Shown: positions 7,917-15,592 of the stretch, piece by piece
Layout: every line of letters begins with the position of its first letter
How positions within the stretch are numbered: the first letter of the stretch is position 1
The notes under the pieces: generated by a model
What the model saw: the letters and a program-made list of their open reading frames with translations, nothing else
What the model was told of the DNA's origin: nothing
Databases searched by the model: none
Assembly: GCA_030949725.1 (NCBI GenBank)
Contig: JAUZSE010000021.1
Coordinates: 20,364 to 84,363 of the forward strand
DNA length: 64,000 nucleotides
Direction of reading: 5' to 3'
DNA from: Sulfurovum sp.
GTDB taxonomy: Bacteria > Campylobacterota > Campylobacteria > Campylobacterales > Sulfurovaceae
Translations under genes and position numbers: made by a program

Positions 7917-9692
7917 TTAACACTTAGCACCTTTGACTGGACATCCACAATCCATATCTAACACTTTCACATTAGACTCCATGCTGATATCAACTACTTT
8001 ATTTTTACGAATGTAATCACTCACCACTTCATAGACTGGACGTATGATTTTTTCATCTAAGTTTTCACCTACATTTTGTAAGTTTCCACCCCATGAAGAG
8101 ACTCTGTATGTTTTCTTCATATCAATAGGTTTACCACCTATCATAAAGTCAGAAATACGCTTACCCGATGGAGCAGAGATAGTGATACTATAACTAGCAC
8201 CTGTCACCCTACTCATATCACCACCTTGCTGTAAAAGTGGATTGGCATTAAACACATTATCTGCAATGTCTTCCATGAGATTAAATATAACTTCACCTTT
8301 GAGGTCAAAAGTATAGACTTCAGGGTAGGTAATAGCTGTCATTTCGTACACATTGTCTTTCAGTATGTCTCCACCTGGGAGTACTGTTGTACCCCATCTA
8401 TAGCCTGGATTGAAATTAATATCAGATTTCATTTCATCTTCTATTGCCATACCGATAAGTGAATCAAAGGTAGAGTAAAAGGTATCACGTTTATAAAGTA
8501 GACCTTTTGTTGTACCTAGCACTTCATTTAACTCTTTGTTGTATGGTTTGTACCACTTTTCTACCAAATCTACACCTGCTTTATCCGCAGGGATAAGATT
8601 GGAAGCCACAGGCATAAGCTTAAAGTTATAATCAACCACTTTTTTATTTTTAATATCTATATCTAATCTGCCTACATACTTACCATGGCTACCCGAAATC
8701 AAAATAACCGTATCATTGACGATAATCGGATCAGGACTAGGATCATGTGTATGTCCACTTAAGATAAAGTCTACACCTGTCACTTTTTTCGCCAATTCTT
8801 GATCCACAGAGAATCCGTCATGACTTAGCACAACAATACAGTCTACTTTTTTCTCTTTACGAAGCATATTTACATACTCTTGTAAAGATTCATGACGTAA
8901 TCCGAAACTCCAACCCTCTGTAAACTTCTTAGGGTTTGCAGTAGAGGTAAACGGAAATGACTGTCCGATGATACCTATCTTCGCACCACCAATTTCTTTT
9001 ATAGAGTATGGAGGGAAGATAAGCTCTTCAAAGTCATCAGAAAAAGGATCATTGTCAATCACATTTTGTGAGATAAACTCTCCATCTAGTTTGCCAATGA
9101 GTTCATGAACACGTTCTTTACCATAAGTAAATTCCCAGTGTCCGACCATCACATCTACACCCAAATAGTTTTGCGCATCAACAATGGCTTCACCAGCTGT
9201 TTTAAGAGCAACTGCTGTACCTTGCCATGTGTCGCCAGAATCAAGAAGCAAAACATTTTTTGCCCCTCTTTCTTTTTTCACATGATCTATAATAGGTTTC
9301 ATATGTGCAATACCACCCATTTTTCCAAACTTTTTAGCAAGTTCAGAAAAATCATTATGTGTATCAAAATATGCATCTAAGGTACCTGGTTGAATGTTGT
9401 AATGCTTTTGAAATGCCTCACCACAGATAAATCCAGGCGTTCCTACAAGATTCTTCGCAGAAATAAGCGTTGATGGCTCTCTCCAGTAAAGTGGTTTAAT
9501 GTGTGCATGCATATCACAGATGTGAAGTATCGTTGCCTTACCTTTTGCCTCAAAATCAACTACATTAGAAAAAGAAAGTTTTTTAATTCTTTCTTTTCCT
9601 GCTTCACCTGCAAAAAGATTTGTCCCTCCGACTGCACCTAGGAGTCCTAAGGAAGCAGCTATCTGGAGAAAGTCTCGTCTGTCTATTTCCAT
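7917..9692 (-). CDS. soxB: SoxB, Sox-cycle sulfohydrolase (thiosulfohydrolase)
   Basis: Hydrolyses the terminal sulfone from the SoxY-bound intermediate to release sulfate in the periplasm. The 591-residue protein has a TAT-type leader (DRRDFLQ) and a calcineurin-like dinuclear metal domain: ICDMHAHI near residue 57, LLDSGDTWQGTA near 150, GHWEFTYG near 185, VLSHDGFS near 292 and LSGHTHD near 312. A 5'-nucleotidase-type C-terminal domain follows. ATG follows AAGGAG. The length is normal for SoxB. The Cys-rich tail (CGCPVKGAKC) is notable. It is last in soxXYZAB. Confidence 0.96.
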   Translation of the reverse strand: MEIDRRDFLQIAASLGLLGAVGGTNLFAGEAGKERIKKLSFSNVVDFEAKGKATILHICDMHAHIKPLYWREPSTLISAKNLVGTPGFICGEAFQKHYNIQPGTLDAYFDTHNDFSELAKKFGKMGGIAHMKPIIDHVKKERGAKNVLLLDSGDTWQGTAVALKTAGEAIVDAQNYLGVDVMVGHWEFTYGKERVHELIGKLDGEFISQNVIDNDPFSDDFEELIFPPYSIKEIGGAKIGIIGQSFPFTSTANPKKFTEGWSFGLRHESLQEYVNMLRKEKKVDCIVVLSHDGFSVDQELAKKVTGVDFILSGHTHDPSPDPIIVNDTVILISGSHGKYVGRLDIDIKNKKVVDYNFKLMPVASNLIPADKAGVDLVEKWYKPYNKELNEVLGTTKGLLYKRDTFYSTFDSLIGMAIEDEMKSDINFNPGYRWGTTVLPGGDILKDNVYEMTAITYPEVYTFDLKGEVIFNLMEDIADNVFNANPLLQQGGDMSRVTGASYSITISAPSGKRISDFMIGGKPIDMKKTYRVSSWGGNLQNVGENLDEKIIRPVYEVVSDYIRKNKVVDISMESNVKVLDMDCGCPVKGAKC

Positions 9693-9701
9693 CTTATCTC
9701 C

Positions 9702-10478
9702 TTATCTTTTTAAACCAGGAATAGCAATTTTTTTGCCTTTCTCTTTAGCCAAAGTAGCAATATACACTTCAAGTGCAATCATCTCTTTAGAACCTATAGG
9801 TATCACCTTAAGCAGTGCATTTTTCATACATCCTTGAAATCTTCTTTGTGGTGTTCTTAGACTAGATTTCGTCATACGGTACGCAGGCCAAGTTCCAGCA
9901 ACTGCCACTTCTCCCAAATCTGGTAGAGGTTGTGTTCTAAGTACTTGCCCAACAATGTCAGCAGAGTGACATGAGTTACAAGAAAGTCCTCTTCCTCCAC
10001 GTGCCGTCAAATATGTCGTCTTTCCTAGTGCATAAGAAGCTTTGATATGTTCGTCAGCTTCTACATCAATATTGATAAGTTCATCATTTGCTAATGACTT
10101 TACATACGCCAACATAGAAAACATTTTTCCAGATTTTAGTTTTGTTTTCTTTTTACCTTGTTCTACTTGCATGACCTGTAAAACCTGATCAATACCTACA
10201 ACATTTCCAAGTTTTTTAATATAACGAGGAAACCCTGCGATATATTTGGGTAAATCTTTCTCTGATACTTCAAGAAACTTAGCTAAAGCTTCTTCTCCAC
10301 CTAATGCCTCTTCAAGTATCTCGCCACCCTCTTCAACATAAATTTCTGCAGGATTGTTTTCTAACATTTCTGTATACATTGCTCTATCGGCATCACTCAT
10401 AGCAAACTGCTCTCCAGCGTTAAGCTGAAGCATCGCCATAGTTCCCAAGAAAGCTAATGATAATAATACTTTTCTCAT
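9702..10478 (-). CDS. soxA: SoxA, c-type cytochrome of the SoxXA complex
   Basis: Periplasmic L-cysteine S-thiosulfotransferase subunit that, with SoxX, attaches thiosulfate to the SoxY cysteine. 258 residues with a signal peptide (cleavage near LNAGE). It has one haem motif, CNSCH, around residue 166, and the downstream FQGCMKN carries the conserved Cys that acts as haem ligand and sulfur acceptor in the family. The first haem site of di-haem SoxA proteins is absent, so this is the mono-haem type. It lies 4 nt after soxZ and 9 nt before soxB. Confidence 0.95.
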   Translation of the reverse strand: MRKVLLSLAFLGTMAMLQLNAGEQFAMSDADRAMYTEMLENNPAEIYVEEGGEILEEALGGEEALAKFLEVSEKDLPKYIAGFPRYIKKLGNVVGIDQVLQVMQVEQGKKKTKLKSGKMFSMLAYVKSLANDELINIDVEADEHIKASYALGKTTYLTARGGRGLSCNSCHSADIVGQVLRTQPLPDLGEVAVAGTWPAYRMTKSSLRTPQRRFQGCMKNALLKVIPIGSKEMIALEVYIATLAKEKGKKIAIPGLKR

Positions 10479-10481
10479 GAC

Positions 10482-10820
10482 TTATCCTTTTGGCTTAAGT
10501 TTTTTACTCTTAGAATTTTTCTCACCTGTGTTATCTGTATAGTCAACCGTTATTTTACCTTTGCCTAGTACTTTCATATTGACTGAGAAATAAGGGTTTG
10601 TAGATACTGTTTCCCATACTTTCATCGTCGTAAATGGTTTTCCATCTAGTGAAAAAGTAATACTATCAATATAGTGTGCTGGTTTAATTTTTCCAGTTTT
10701 TTTATTTTTTTGTAATCCTGTATCCATAGGATGAATCACTATAAAGTCAACTTTTATAATATCACCTACTTTAAACTTTTTAGGTTTAAATTTAATCATT
10801 GATTTTCTTGCTTCTGCCAT
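10482..10820 (-). CDS. soxZ: SoxZ, scaffold of the SoxYZ sulfur carrier
   Basis: A 112-residue, Ig-like beta-sandwich protein that pairs with SoxY. Conserved SoxZ features include the start MAEARKSMIKFKPKK, HPMDTG, the ITFSLDGKP strand and a Lys-rich end. It has no signal peptide; SoxZ is normally co-exported with TAT-carrying SoxY. It lies 78 nt after soxY and 4 nt before soxA. Confidence 0.95.
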   Translation of the reverse strand: MAEARKSMIKFKPKKFKVGDIIKVDFIVIHPMDTGLQKNKKTGKIKPAHYIDSITFSLDGKPFTTMKVWETVSTNPYFSVNMKVLGKGKITVDYTDNTGEKNSKSKKLKPKG

Positions 10821-10898
10821 TTTTATTCCTTTATATTATTCATTTTGTACCTTACCTTTTTGGTTCGGAGACTTCTATATATTTGGTCAAAAATTAAA

Positions 10899-11366
10899 TC
10901 AACCACACCCACCGATAGTTACTTTTACACTTTTTGCTGTAGTAAGAAACGAACCATCACTAAGTTCTACAAGTGCTACAACATCTTGTGTACCTGCAAG
11001 TTTGATTCTTGTTGCAAAATAACCTTTTGCATTCATTGGTGTAAGCATGACATCTGCACATCTGGCATTTCCATTTTTTGTACTCAAAACATGTATCGCT
11101 TTGACATGATCTGCATCAGTCATCGGACTTTCAACGTTCACTTTTACAGGAACCACTGCACCATTTTCAGCAATTTCAGGCACTGTAAGTTTGATTTTGT
11201 CACTTTGTGTTGCTGCTTTTCCGCCAGTAATAGCTGCAACTGCTGCATCATACGTTAAGACATTTTTACCCTTAGCTGCATCTTTTGCCAAAAGTGATGA
11301 TGGCGTTGCTATCGCTGCAACGACTGATGCTGCACACATACTTTTTATAAAATTTCTTCTTTCCAT
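10899..11366 (-). CDS. soxY: SoxY, sulfur-carrier protein
   Basis: Carries pathway intermediates on a C-terminal swinging-arm cysteine. 155 residues with a TAT-like leader (ERRNFIKSMCAAS) and the diagnostic C-terminal GGCG, in which the Cys is the attachment site. The ending is one Gly shorter than the common GGCGG. It lies 19 nt after soxX in the operon and 78 nt before soxZ. The Sox set here has no soxCD, so complete oxidation would need soxCD elsewhere, as known for Campylobacterota with a separate soxCDYZ cluster. Confidence 0.96.
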   Translation of the reverse strand: MERRNFIKSMCAASVVAAIATPSSLLAKDAAKGKNVLTYDAAVAAITGGKAATQSDKIKLTVPEIAENGAVVPVKVNVESPMTDADHVKAIHVLSTKNGNARCADVMLTPMNAKGYFATRIKLAGTQDVVALVELSDGSFLTTAKSVKVTIGGCG

Positions 11367-11385
11367 GTTTATTCCTTTTTTATTT

Positions 11386-11961
11386 TTACTTTTTACTTTT
11401 ATCTGCCATCACATAAGCAGTATAATCACAAATTTCCTGCTCATTAAACAACCCTGTAGTTAAATTTACAGTCATATGCGTATTTGCATTGTCTACTCTA
11501 GGATCTGCTATTTTTTGGTATACAAACTGTGCATCTCTTACTTTCGTATCTAGGAACATCGCTTTGTATCCTGTTAAACTAGGACCTATGTTTCCCGCAC
11601 CTTTAGCACCTTCTATATCATGACAGGCGACACAGTTTCCATACTGTTTAGGTTTCTTCTTCACTTTTCCATCTTTGCCTGTTTTTTCGACAAATTTAGC
11701 TAAGCCTTTAGGTAGTTTTCCTTTTGCTTTTTTACCATTGAGGTTGTTAAACATAAAATTCCCTCTTGCAATAGCTTGGGCATCAGTCAAGTCACAAGAC
11801 TTTGGCATCGTAAACTCTGTTGCACCAGGCATCAAATCTTTTTCTATCAGTTTTGTAGCATCTGGCATATCATATGCTTTTGTCAAATCTACAGCACATA
11901 AGGCTGCGGAAGCCGATAAAAATAATGAAACACAGGCAAGATATTTTATTTTTGTATGCAT
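11386..11961 (-). CDS. soxX: SoxX, c-type cytochrome of the SoxXA complex
   Basis: 191-residue periplasmic mono-haem cytochrome c. A signal peptide (to about residue 22) is followed by the haem site CVACH near residue 120, the GNIGPSLTG loop, and a distal Met (THMTVNL) consistent with a Met axial ligand. It receives electrons during SoxXA action on thiosulfate and SoxY. It is the first gene of soxXYZAB. Its ribosome site lies inside an inverted repeat (11962-11995), and its promoter carries the TTTACA direct repeat. Confidence 0.95.
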   Translation of the reverse strand: MHTKIKYLACVSLFLSASAALCAVDLTKAYDMPDATKLIEKDLMPGATEFTMPKSCDLTDAQAIARGNFMFNNLNGKKAKGKLPKGLAKFVEKTGKDGKVKKKPKQYGNCVACHDIEGAKGAGNIGPSLTGYKAMFLDTKVRDAQFVYQKIADPRVDNANTHMTVNLTTGLFNEQEICDYTAYVMADKSKK

Positions 11962-11995
11962 TCATACTCCTTTTTATTTGTTTTCAGGAGTATGA
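11962..11995 (-). promoter_or_regulatory. Inverted repeat containing the soxX ribosome site
   Basis: On the coding strand TCATACTCC (11995-11987) pairs perfectly with GGAGTATGA (11970-11962), leaving a 16-nt loop; the second arm holds the soxX AGGAG and ends at the ATG. The first arm also overlaps the proposed -10 box (11997-11992). RNA started at the soxX promoter would therefore lack the first arm, whereas read-through RNA from the kinase gene would carry the whole hairpin and hide the ribosome site. The alternative is a protein operator. Confidence 0.6.
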
Positions 11996-12023
11996 TAACA
12001 AGGAAGTGTAAAAAAAGTGTAAA
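11992..12023 (-). promoter_or_regulatory. soxX promoter with TTTACA direct repeat
   Basis: On the minus strand: TTTACA (12023-12018), N5, TTTACA (12012-12007), 9 bp, TATCAT (11997-11992). The ATG follows about 30 bp downstream. Spacing is identical to the DUF302 and DsrE promoters. It lies between the kinase stop (12053) and soxX, so soxXYZAB probably has its own activator-dependent promoter, with the adjacent OmpR-family regulator the obvious candidate. Confidence 0.68.
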
Positions 12024-12052
12024 AAAGCGAGATAAGTTTTTATTATTAAATT

Positions 12053-13204
12053 TTATACGTAAAATATGTATTGAAAAGTAGTACCTTCGTTAATTTTGGA
12101 TTGTACATCAAGTTTAATATTCTCCTCATCAATAATCTGCTTCACAATATTTAAGCCAATACCAAAGCCTCCTTTGGTTTCATCTTCTCTATAGTAGCGT
12201 GAAAATATTTTATCAATATCTTTAATACCTACGCCATAATCTTTTACAGTAAATACAATGGTTTCTTTTTCCCTATAGAGTGAGATCTCCACTATAGTGT
12301 CCGATAAACTATATTTAATTGCATTTGAAATGGTATTATCAACAATACGCTGTAACTTGGTTTTTGAAAAAGTATACTCCAAAGGGATGGTGATATCTGT
12401 CTTTAAAGTAATATCTTTTAAATTTGCTACTTCTTTAAAATAATCCACACGATTTTGTATAAATTGTCCCATAAAGATACTTTGTACCGTACGCTTAACT
12501 CTACCTTGTTTTACAAGATAATCCATATCATCATAGATGGTAGAAAGTGTTTTTGAAGCAGATTTCATACGTTGTAAGTATTTATTTTCACCATGTTTAT
12601 TGACAAATAAATCTATGTTGATATTTATGATACTAAGTGGTGTATTGATTTCATGCATAGAATCTTTAATGAAATTATCTAACTGTCGATTGAGTTTTTC
12701 AAAAGGTGAAGAAAAGTTGCGTAACAACAAAAATGAAAATAAAAACAAAGTAATAACAATAGTTATCATCACGCTAGTTGCCAAATAATAAATATTATTG
12801 GCTGTATGTTCAGTGGATACCAATAAGTAATTGGCTGAAAAATAGTAGTCCGGAGGAAGAATATATATATAATAATAGTGGCTTCCTTTTTTATGAAAGC
12901 CTTCAGTAAAGGAAGATGGCTTAAAATCTAAAGTTGAAAAAATAACCTGATACCTATCACCATAAAGTGCAGATTTATATTCTTTATAGCGAGGAAAATG
13001 ATAAATCTTATCACTATTATCATAACGTTGCATAGAGTTTATAATTGTTTTAACCTGTGACTTCAAAGAAAGTTTCACTTTAGCTTCATCTATTTGTAAA
13101 AGTAACAATACATAGACAACCAATGGCACGATAAGTAGTAGTGCTAAGATAGCAGTATAAATGAAAGCATACTTTTTTGCAAATCCTTGAGTATCAAAAA
13201 TCAA
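12053..13204 (-). CDS. Sensor histidine kinase upstream of sox genes
   Basis: 383-residue inner-membrane kinase. There are two transmembrane segments (about residues 14-34 and 135-160) around a roughly 100-residue periplasmic region, then a HisKA domain with SMHEINTPLSI near residue 188 and a HATPase domain with NAIKYS, DYGVGI and GFGIGLNIV. It overlaps the response-regulator start region by 11 nt, so the two are coupled. Being directly upstream of soxX suggests it senses thiosulfate or a related compound; the ligand is not evident from sequence. Confidence 0.88.
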   Translation of the reverse strand: MIFDTQGFAKKYAFIYTAILALLLIVPLVVYVLLLLQIDEAKVKLSLKSQVKTIINSMQRYDNSDKIYHFPRYKEYKSALYGDRYQVIFSTLDFKPSSFTEGFHKKGSHYYYIYILPPDYYFSANYLLVSTEHTANNIYYLATSVMITIVITLFLFSFLLLRNFSSPFEKLNRQLDNFIKDSMHEINTPLSIININIDLFVNKHGENKYLQRMKSASKTLSTIYDDMDYLVKQGRVKRTVQSIFMGQFIQNRVDYFKEVANLKDITLKTDITIPLEYTFSKTKLQRIVDNTISNAIKYSLSDTIVEISLYREKETIVFTVKDYGVGIKDIDKIFSRYYREDETKGGFGIGLNIVKQIIDEENIKLDVQSKINEGTTFQYIFYV

Positions 13205-13853
13205 TACTATATCCTACACCACGGACATTTTTTATAAAATCTTTTTCAAGTTTTTTACGTAAATTACCTACTTGTACACGTATATTTGCAGAGTCAACCC
13301 ACTCACCCCACACTTCTTCCCAAAACATTTCACACCCCACAACAGAACCTCTTTGCTTAATAAGAAGCTCTAGTATTTTTGTCTCTGTCTTGGCAAGAGA
13401 AATACCTTCTCCATTAAGTGTTAGTTTCATTTTTTTCACATTATACTTATAGTTAAAAGGCAGTTCTATTAGCTCATCTATAGAAGAAAAACATTGAATC
13501 TTAACTACTTGTTCAACACGTAACTTCAACTCTGCTAGATCAAAAGGTTTACGTATATAATCACAGGCTCCACACTCATATCCCCTGCTTAAATCATCTA
13601 TATCGGTAAGAGAAGTAATGAAAATGGCAGGTGTTTTATTGTCATCTTTTCGTAACTCTGCAAGCATTTCAAAGCCATTTTTTTCTCCAGGAACTTTCAC
13701 ATCCAAAAGAAGTAAATCATAAGGTGTTTCATAAATAGCATCATAGGCATCATCTGAATTAATAAAACATCTGACCTCATACCCACAATCTTCCAAAAAC
13801 TCTCTCATGCTTAACGCCAACACCGTTTCATCTTCTAAAATAAGTATTTTCAT
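13194..13853 (-). CDS. OmpR/PhoB-family response regulator
   Basis: 219 residues: a receiver domain (acidic pocket EDE, phospho-acceptor Asp in LLLLDVKVPG, Lys in IRKPFDL) and a C-terminal winged helix with the usual NIRVQVGNLRKKLEK and VRGVGYSI. OmpR/PhoB regulators typically bind two direct half-sites with about 11-bp period, which is exactly the period of the TTTACA repeats before soxX, the DUF302 gene and the DsrE gene. It overlaps both neighbours in a three-gene operon. Confidence 0.9.
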   Translation of the reverse strand: MKILILEDETVLALSMREFLEDCGYEVRCFINSDDAYDAIYETPYDLLLLDVKVPGEKNGFEMLAELRKDDNKTPAIFITSLTDIDDLSRGYECGACDYIRKPFDLAELKLRVEQVVKIQCFSSIDELIELPFNYKYNVKKMKLTLNGEGISLAKTETKILELLIKQRGSVVGCEMFWEEVWGEWVDSANIRVQVGNLRKKLEKDFIKNVRGVGYSIDF

Positions 13854-14986
13854 CGTACCTCACCTGTCTTTTTTTCTTTATGTGAACTGTCCAATATTAT
13901 ATCTATAAGTTCATTTTTTGTATAGTTGTTGAGCATAGTATGTGCTTTAGCTTCTAAGTGTAGTTTATCTTCTTTTTGCAATTTAGGTAAAAGTTCTATT
14001 AAATCTTTATCTACTTTGCTACGAAAACTTCCATAAGGATGTTCCCACTGATCTACAACTTTTTCAATGTCATCACTAGAGAATTGTGTAAAAAATGAAA
14101 TATCTTGTTCATCTTTTTCATAGATTTGTAATGTATCCTCAGGTATTGCCAATAGATACACACCTATCTGCTTATTTTTACCATTGTACATCGGTTCATA
14201 GAGATATAAAATATCCTCTTGATACACATAGTTTTTAGCTTTTAACGCGTCCCACTTCAACATTTCAATTTTGTCTATAAATTGTTCATTATAATTTTGA
14301 TTTGCAATAACATATTCATCTAAGATAGGAAAATCACGCATAAGTTCAGCCTGTTCAAGATATTTTTCATCCATAAGAGCAAAAAGTTCTATACCTTTTT
14401 TACGTAATTTAATAGCAAATTCATCAATAAACTTTATGACTTCCAAGTACCCTAAGATTTTATCTCCAGAACGTATGGGGACAGTGGTCTTAAAGGTAAG
14501 TAGTCTTCCCGTTTCCATACCTACTTTTGGCTGTTTTTTTTCATTTACACTATCCAAATCATCTCTAAACCACCAAATGGGCATGCCTTCAAACCCTTCA
14601 TTCCAACTCCGTGCAAAGATAAAAAAATCAGGGGTCAAAACTTGTAGACGTAAAGACTTTAAATGTGTATATTTTTTAAAACGATTAGAAATGTTGGAAA
14701 GTATTTTATAGCCTCTGCTCTCATTCTCTGAACTAAGTGCATTTTTTAATTGTCCATCTTCTGAGAGTGCCATAGAAAATGAAAGTAAATCTACCATTTC
14801 ATAGTCAAGTCCCATTCTAAAATTCTTCACCACACGATCACTTAAATTTACTAGCCTTGCTTCTTTATCTTGTCTCACAAAAAAGACAAGAGAGGCAAAA
14901 AGTAAAATAAGTATAAGAAAGACTGCATAAAGTAATTTTTGATTAAATCTACTACTTATACTCTGCCCTTTTTTATTATTCTCCAA
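13850..14986 (-). CDS. Membrane-anchored Cache-like sensor protein without output domain
   Basis: 378 residues starting at a TTG (14986) with AAAGGTG upstream. One transmembrane helix (residues 19-38) is followed by a long extracytoplasmic region resembling a double-Cache-type sensor: an initial long helix, then a beta-rich segment containing LLTFKTTVPIRSGDKILGYL. The C-terminus is helical and has no kinase, HAMP or GGDEF domain, so it probably works through the downstream kinase as a ligand-binding partner. It overlaps the response regulator by 4 nt. The Cache assignment is by pattern and moderately certain. Confidence 0.65.
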   Translation of the reverse strand: MENNKKGQSISSRFNQKLLYAVFLILILLFASLVFFVRQDKEARLVNLSDRVVKNFRMGLDYEMVDLLSFSMALSEDGQLKNALSSENESRGYKILSNISNRFKKYTHLKSLRLQVLTPDFFIFARSWNEGFEGMPIWWFRDDLDSVNEKKQPKVGMETGRLLTFKTTVPIRSGDKILGYLEVIKFIDEFAIKLRKKGIELFALMDEKYLEQAELMRDFPILDEYVIANQNYNEQFIDKIEMLKWDALKAKNYVYQEDILYLYEPMYNGKNKQIGVYLLAIPEDTLQIYEKDEQDISFFTQFSSDDIEKVVDQWEHPYGSFRSKVDKDLIELLPKLQKEDKLHLEAKAHTMLNNYTKNELIDIILDSSHKEKKTGEVR

Positions 14987-15062
14987 GCTACACCTTTATG
15001 AATATGAATCAATTATTATACATTATTTTTATATAACTTAAATTATAATATGACATCATACA

Positions 15063-15094
15063 TTTACATATAATTTACTATTTTTAGCTATGAT
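15063..15094 (+). promoter_or_regulatory. Promoter with TTTACA direct repeat (DsrE gene)
   Basis: TTTACA (15063-15068), N5, TTTACT (15074-15079), 9 bp, TATGAT (15089-15094), with the ATG at 15114 after AAAAGGAT. Orientation relative to the gene, repeat period and distance to the -10 box equal those before soxX and the DUF302 gene. It lies in the gap between the divergent regulator operon and the DsrE gene. Confidence 0.62.
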
Positions 15095-15113
15095 AAAATA
15101 AAAAGGATACCTT

Positions 15114-15584
15114 ATGCAAAAAATACTACTTCTCTTACTTGCATCTTTTACTCTAATTTTAGCGGAAGAATCTGCTGCCAAAGTTGTGTATGACCTCAGC
15201 ACCAAAAATATCAAAGCCTTTGAACTAAAAATACTCAAAGCCATCGTCGCAAACAAAGCCTACTATGAAAGTAAACTCAAAGAACTAGATGTTACCGTGG
15301 TCATACATGGAGGTGCATACAAGTACTTTGTTAAAGATCCCGTTAATTCCAAATACAAAGATGATAAAGCTCTTTTATCAAACTACAGTGAATTAAAAAA
15401 ACGTATCAAATCCATGTCAGACACTTATGATGTAGAATTTCTTATGTGTGGTGCAGGTATGCCAAAACATGGACTTAGCCCCAAAGATATAGTCAAATTT
15501 GTTACAATCATCCCAAACTCAACCATAGGTCTGATTGATAAACAAAATGAAGGCTATGCATATATACCAGTAGGAGATAAATAA
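15114..15584 (+). CDS. Exported DsrE-family protein
   Basis: 156 residues with a signal peptide (to about residue 17), then a DsrE/F-like alpha/beta fold: VTVVIHGGAYKYF, a helix, and VEFLMCGAGMPKHGL with a conserved Cys near residue 115. It ends with IPNSTIGLIDKQNEGYAYIPV, the standard family C-terminus. A periplasmic sulfur-handling role is inferred from family and from the shared promoter type with soxX. It is an intact paralogue of the frameshifted DsrE gene at 4512-4950. It stands alone on the plus strand, with its stop 8 nt from the stop of the convergent ligase gene. Confidence 0.8.
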   Translation: MQKILLLLLASFTLILAEESAAKVVYDLSTKNIKAFELKILKAIVANKAYYESKLKELDVTVVIHGGAYKYFVKDPVNSKYKDDKALLSNYSELKKRIKSMSDTYDVEFLMCGAGMPKHGLSPKDIVKFVTIIPNSTIGLIDKQNEGYAYIPVGDK

Positions 15585-15592
15585 TGGCAAAG

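Noticed and set aside
10845..11258. Cys-rich 137-codon plus-strand frame opposite soxY
   Set aside because: The high Cys/Phe/Thr content is the antisense image of soxY codons; no ribosome site.
12540..12790. Short plus-strand frames within kinase and porin genes
   Set aside because: They are shadows of the minus-strand genes with low-complexity composition and no ribosome sites.
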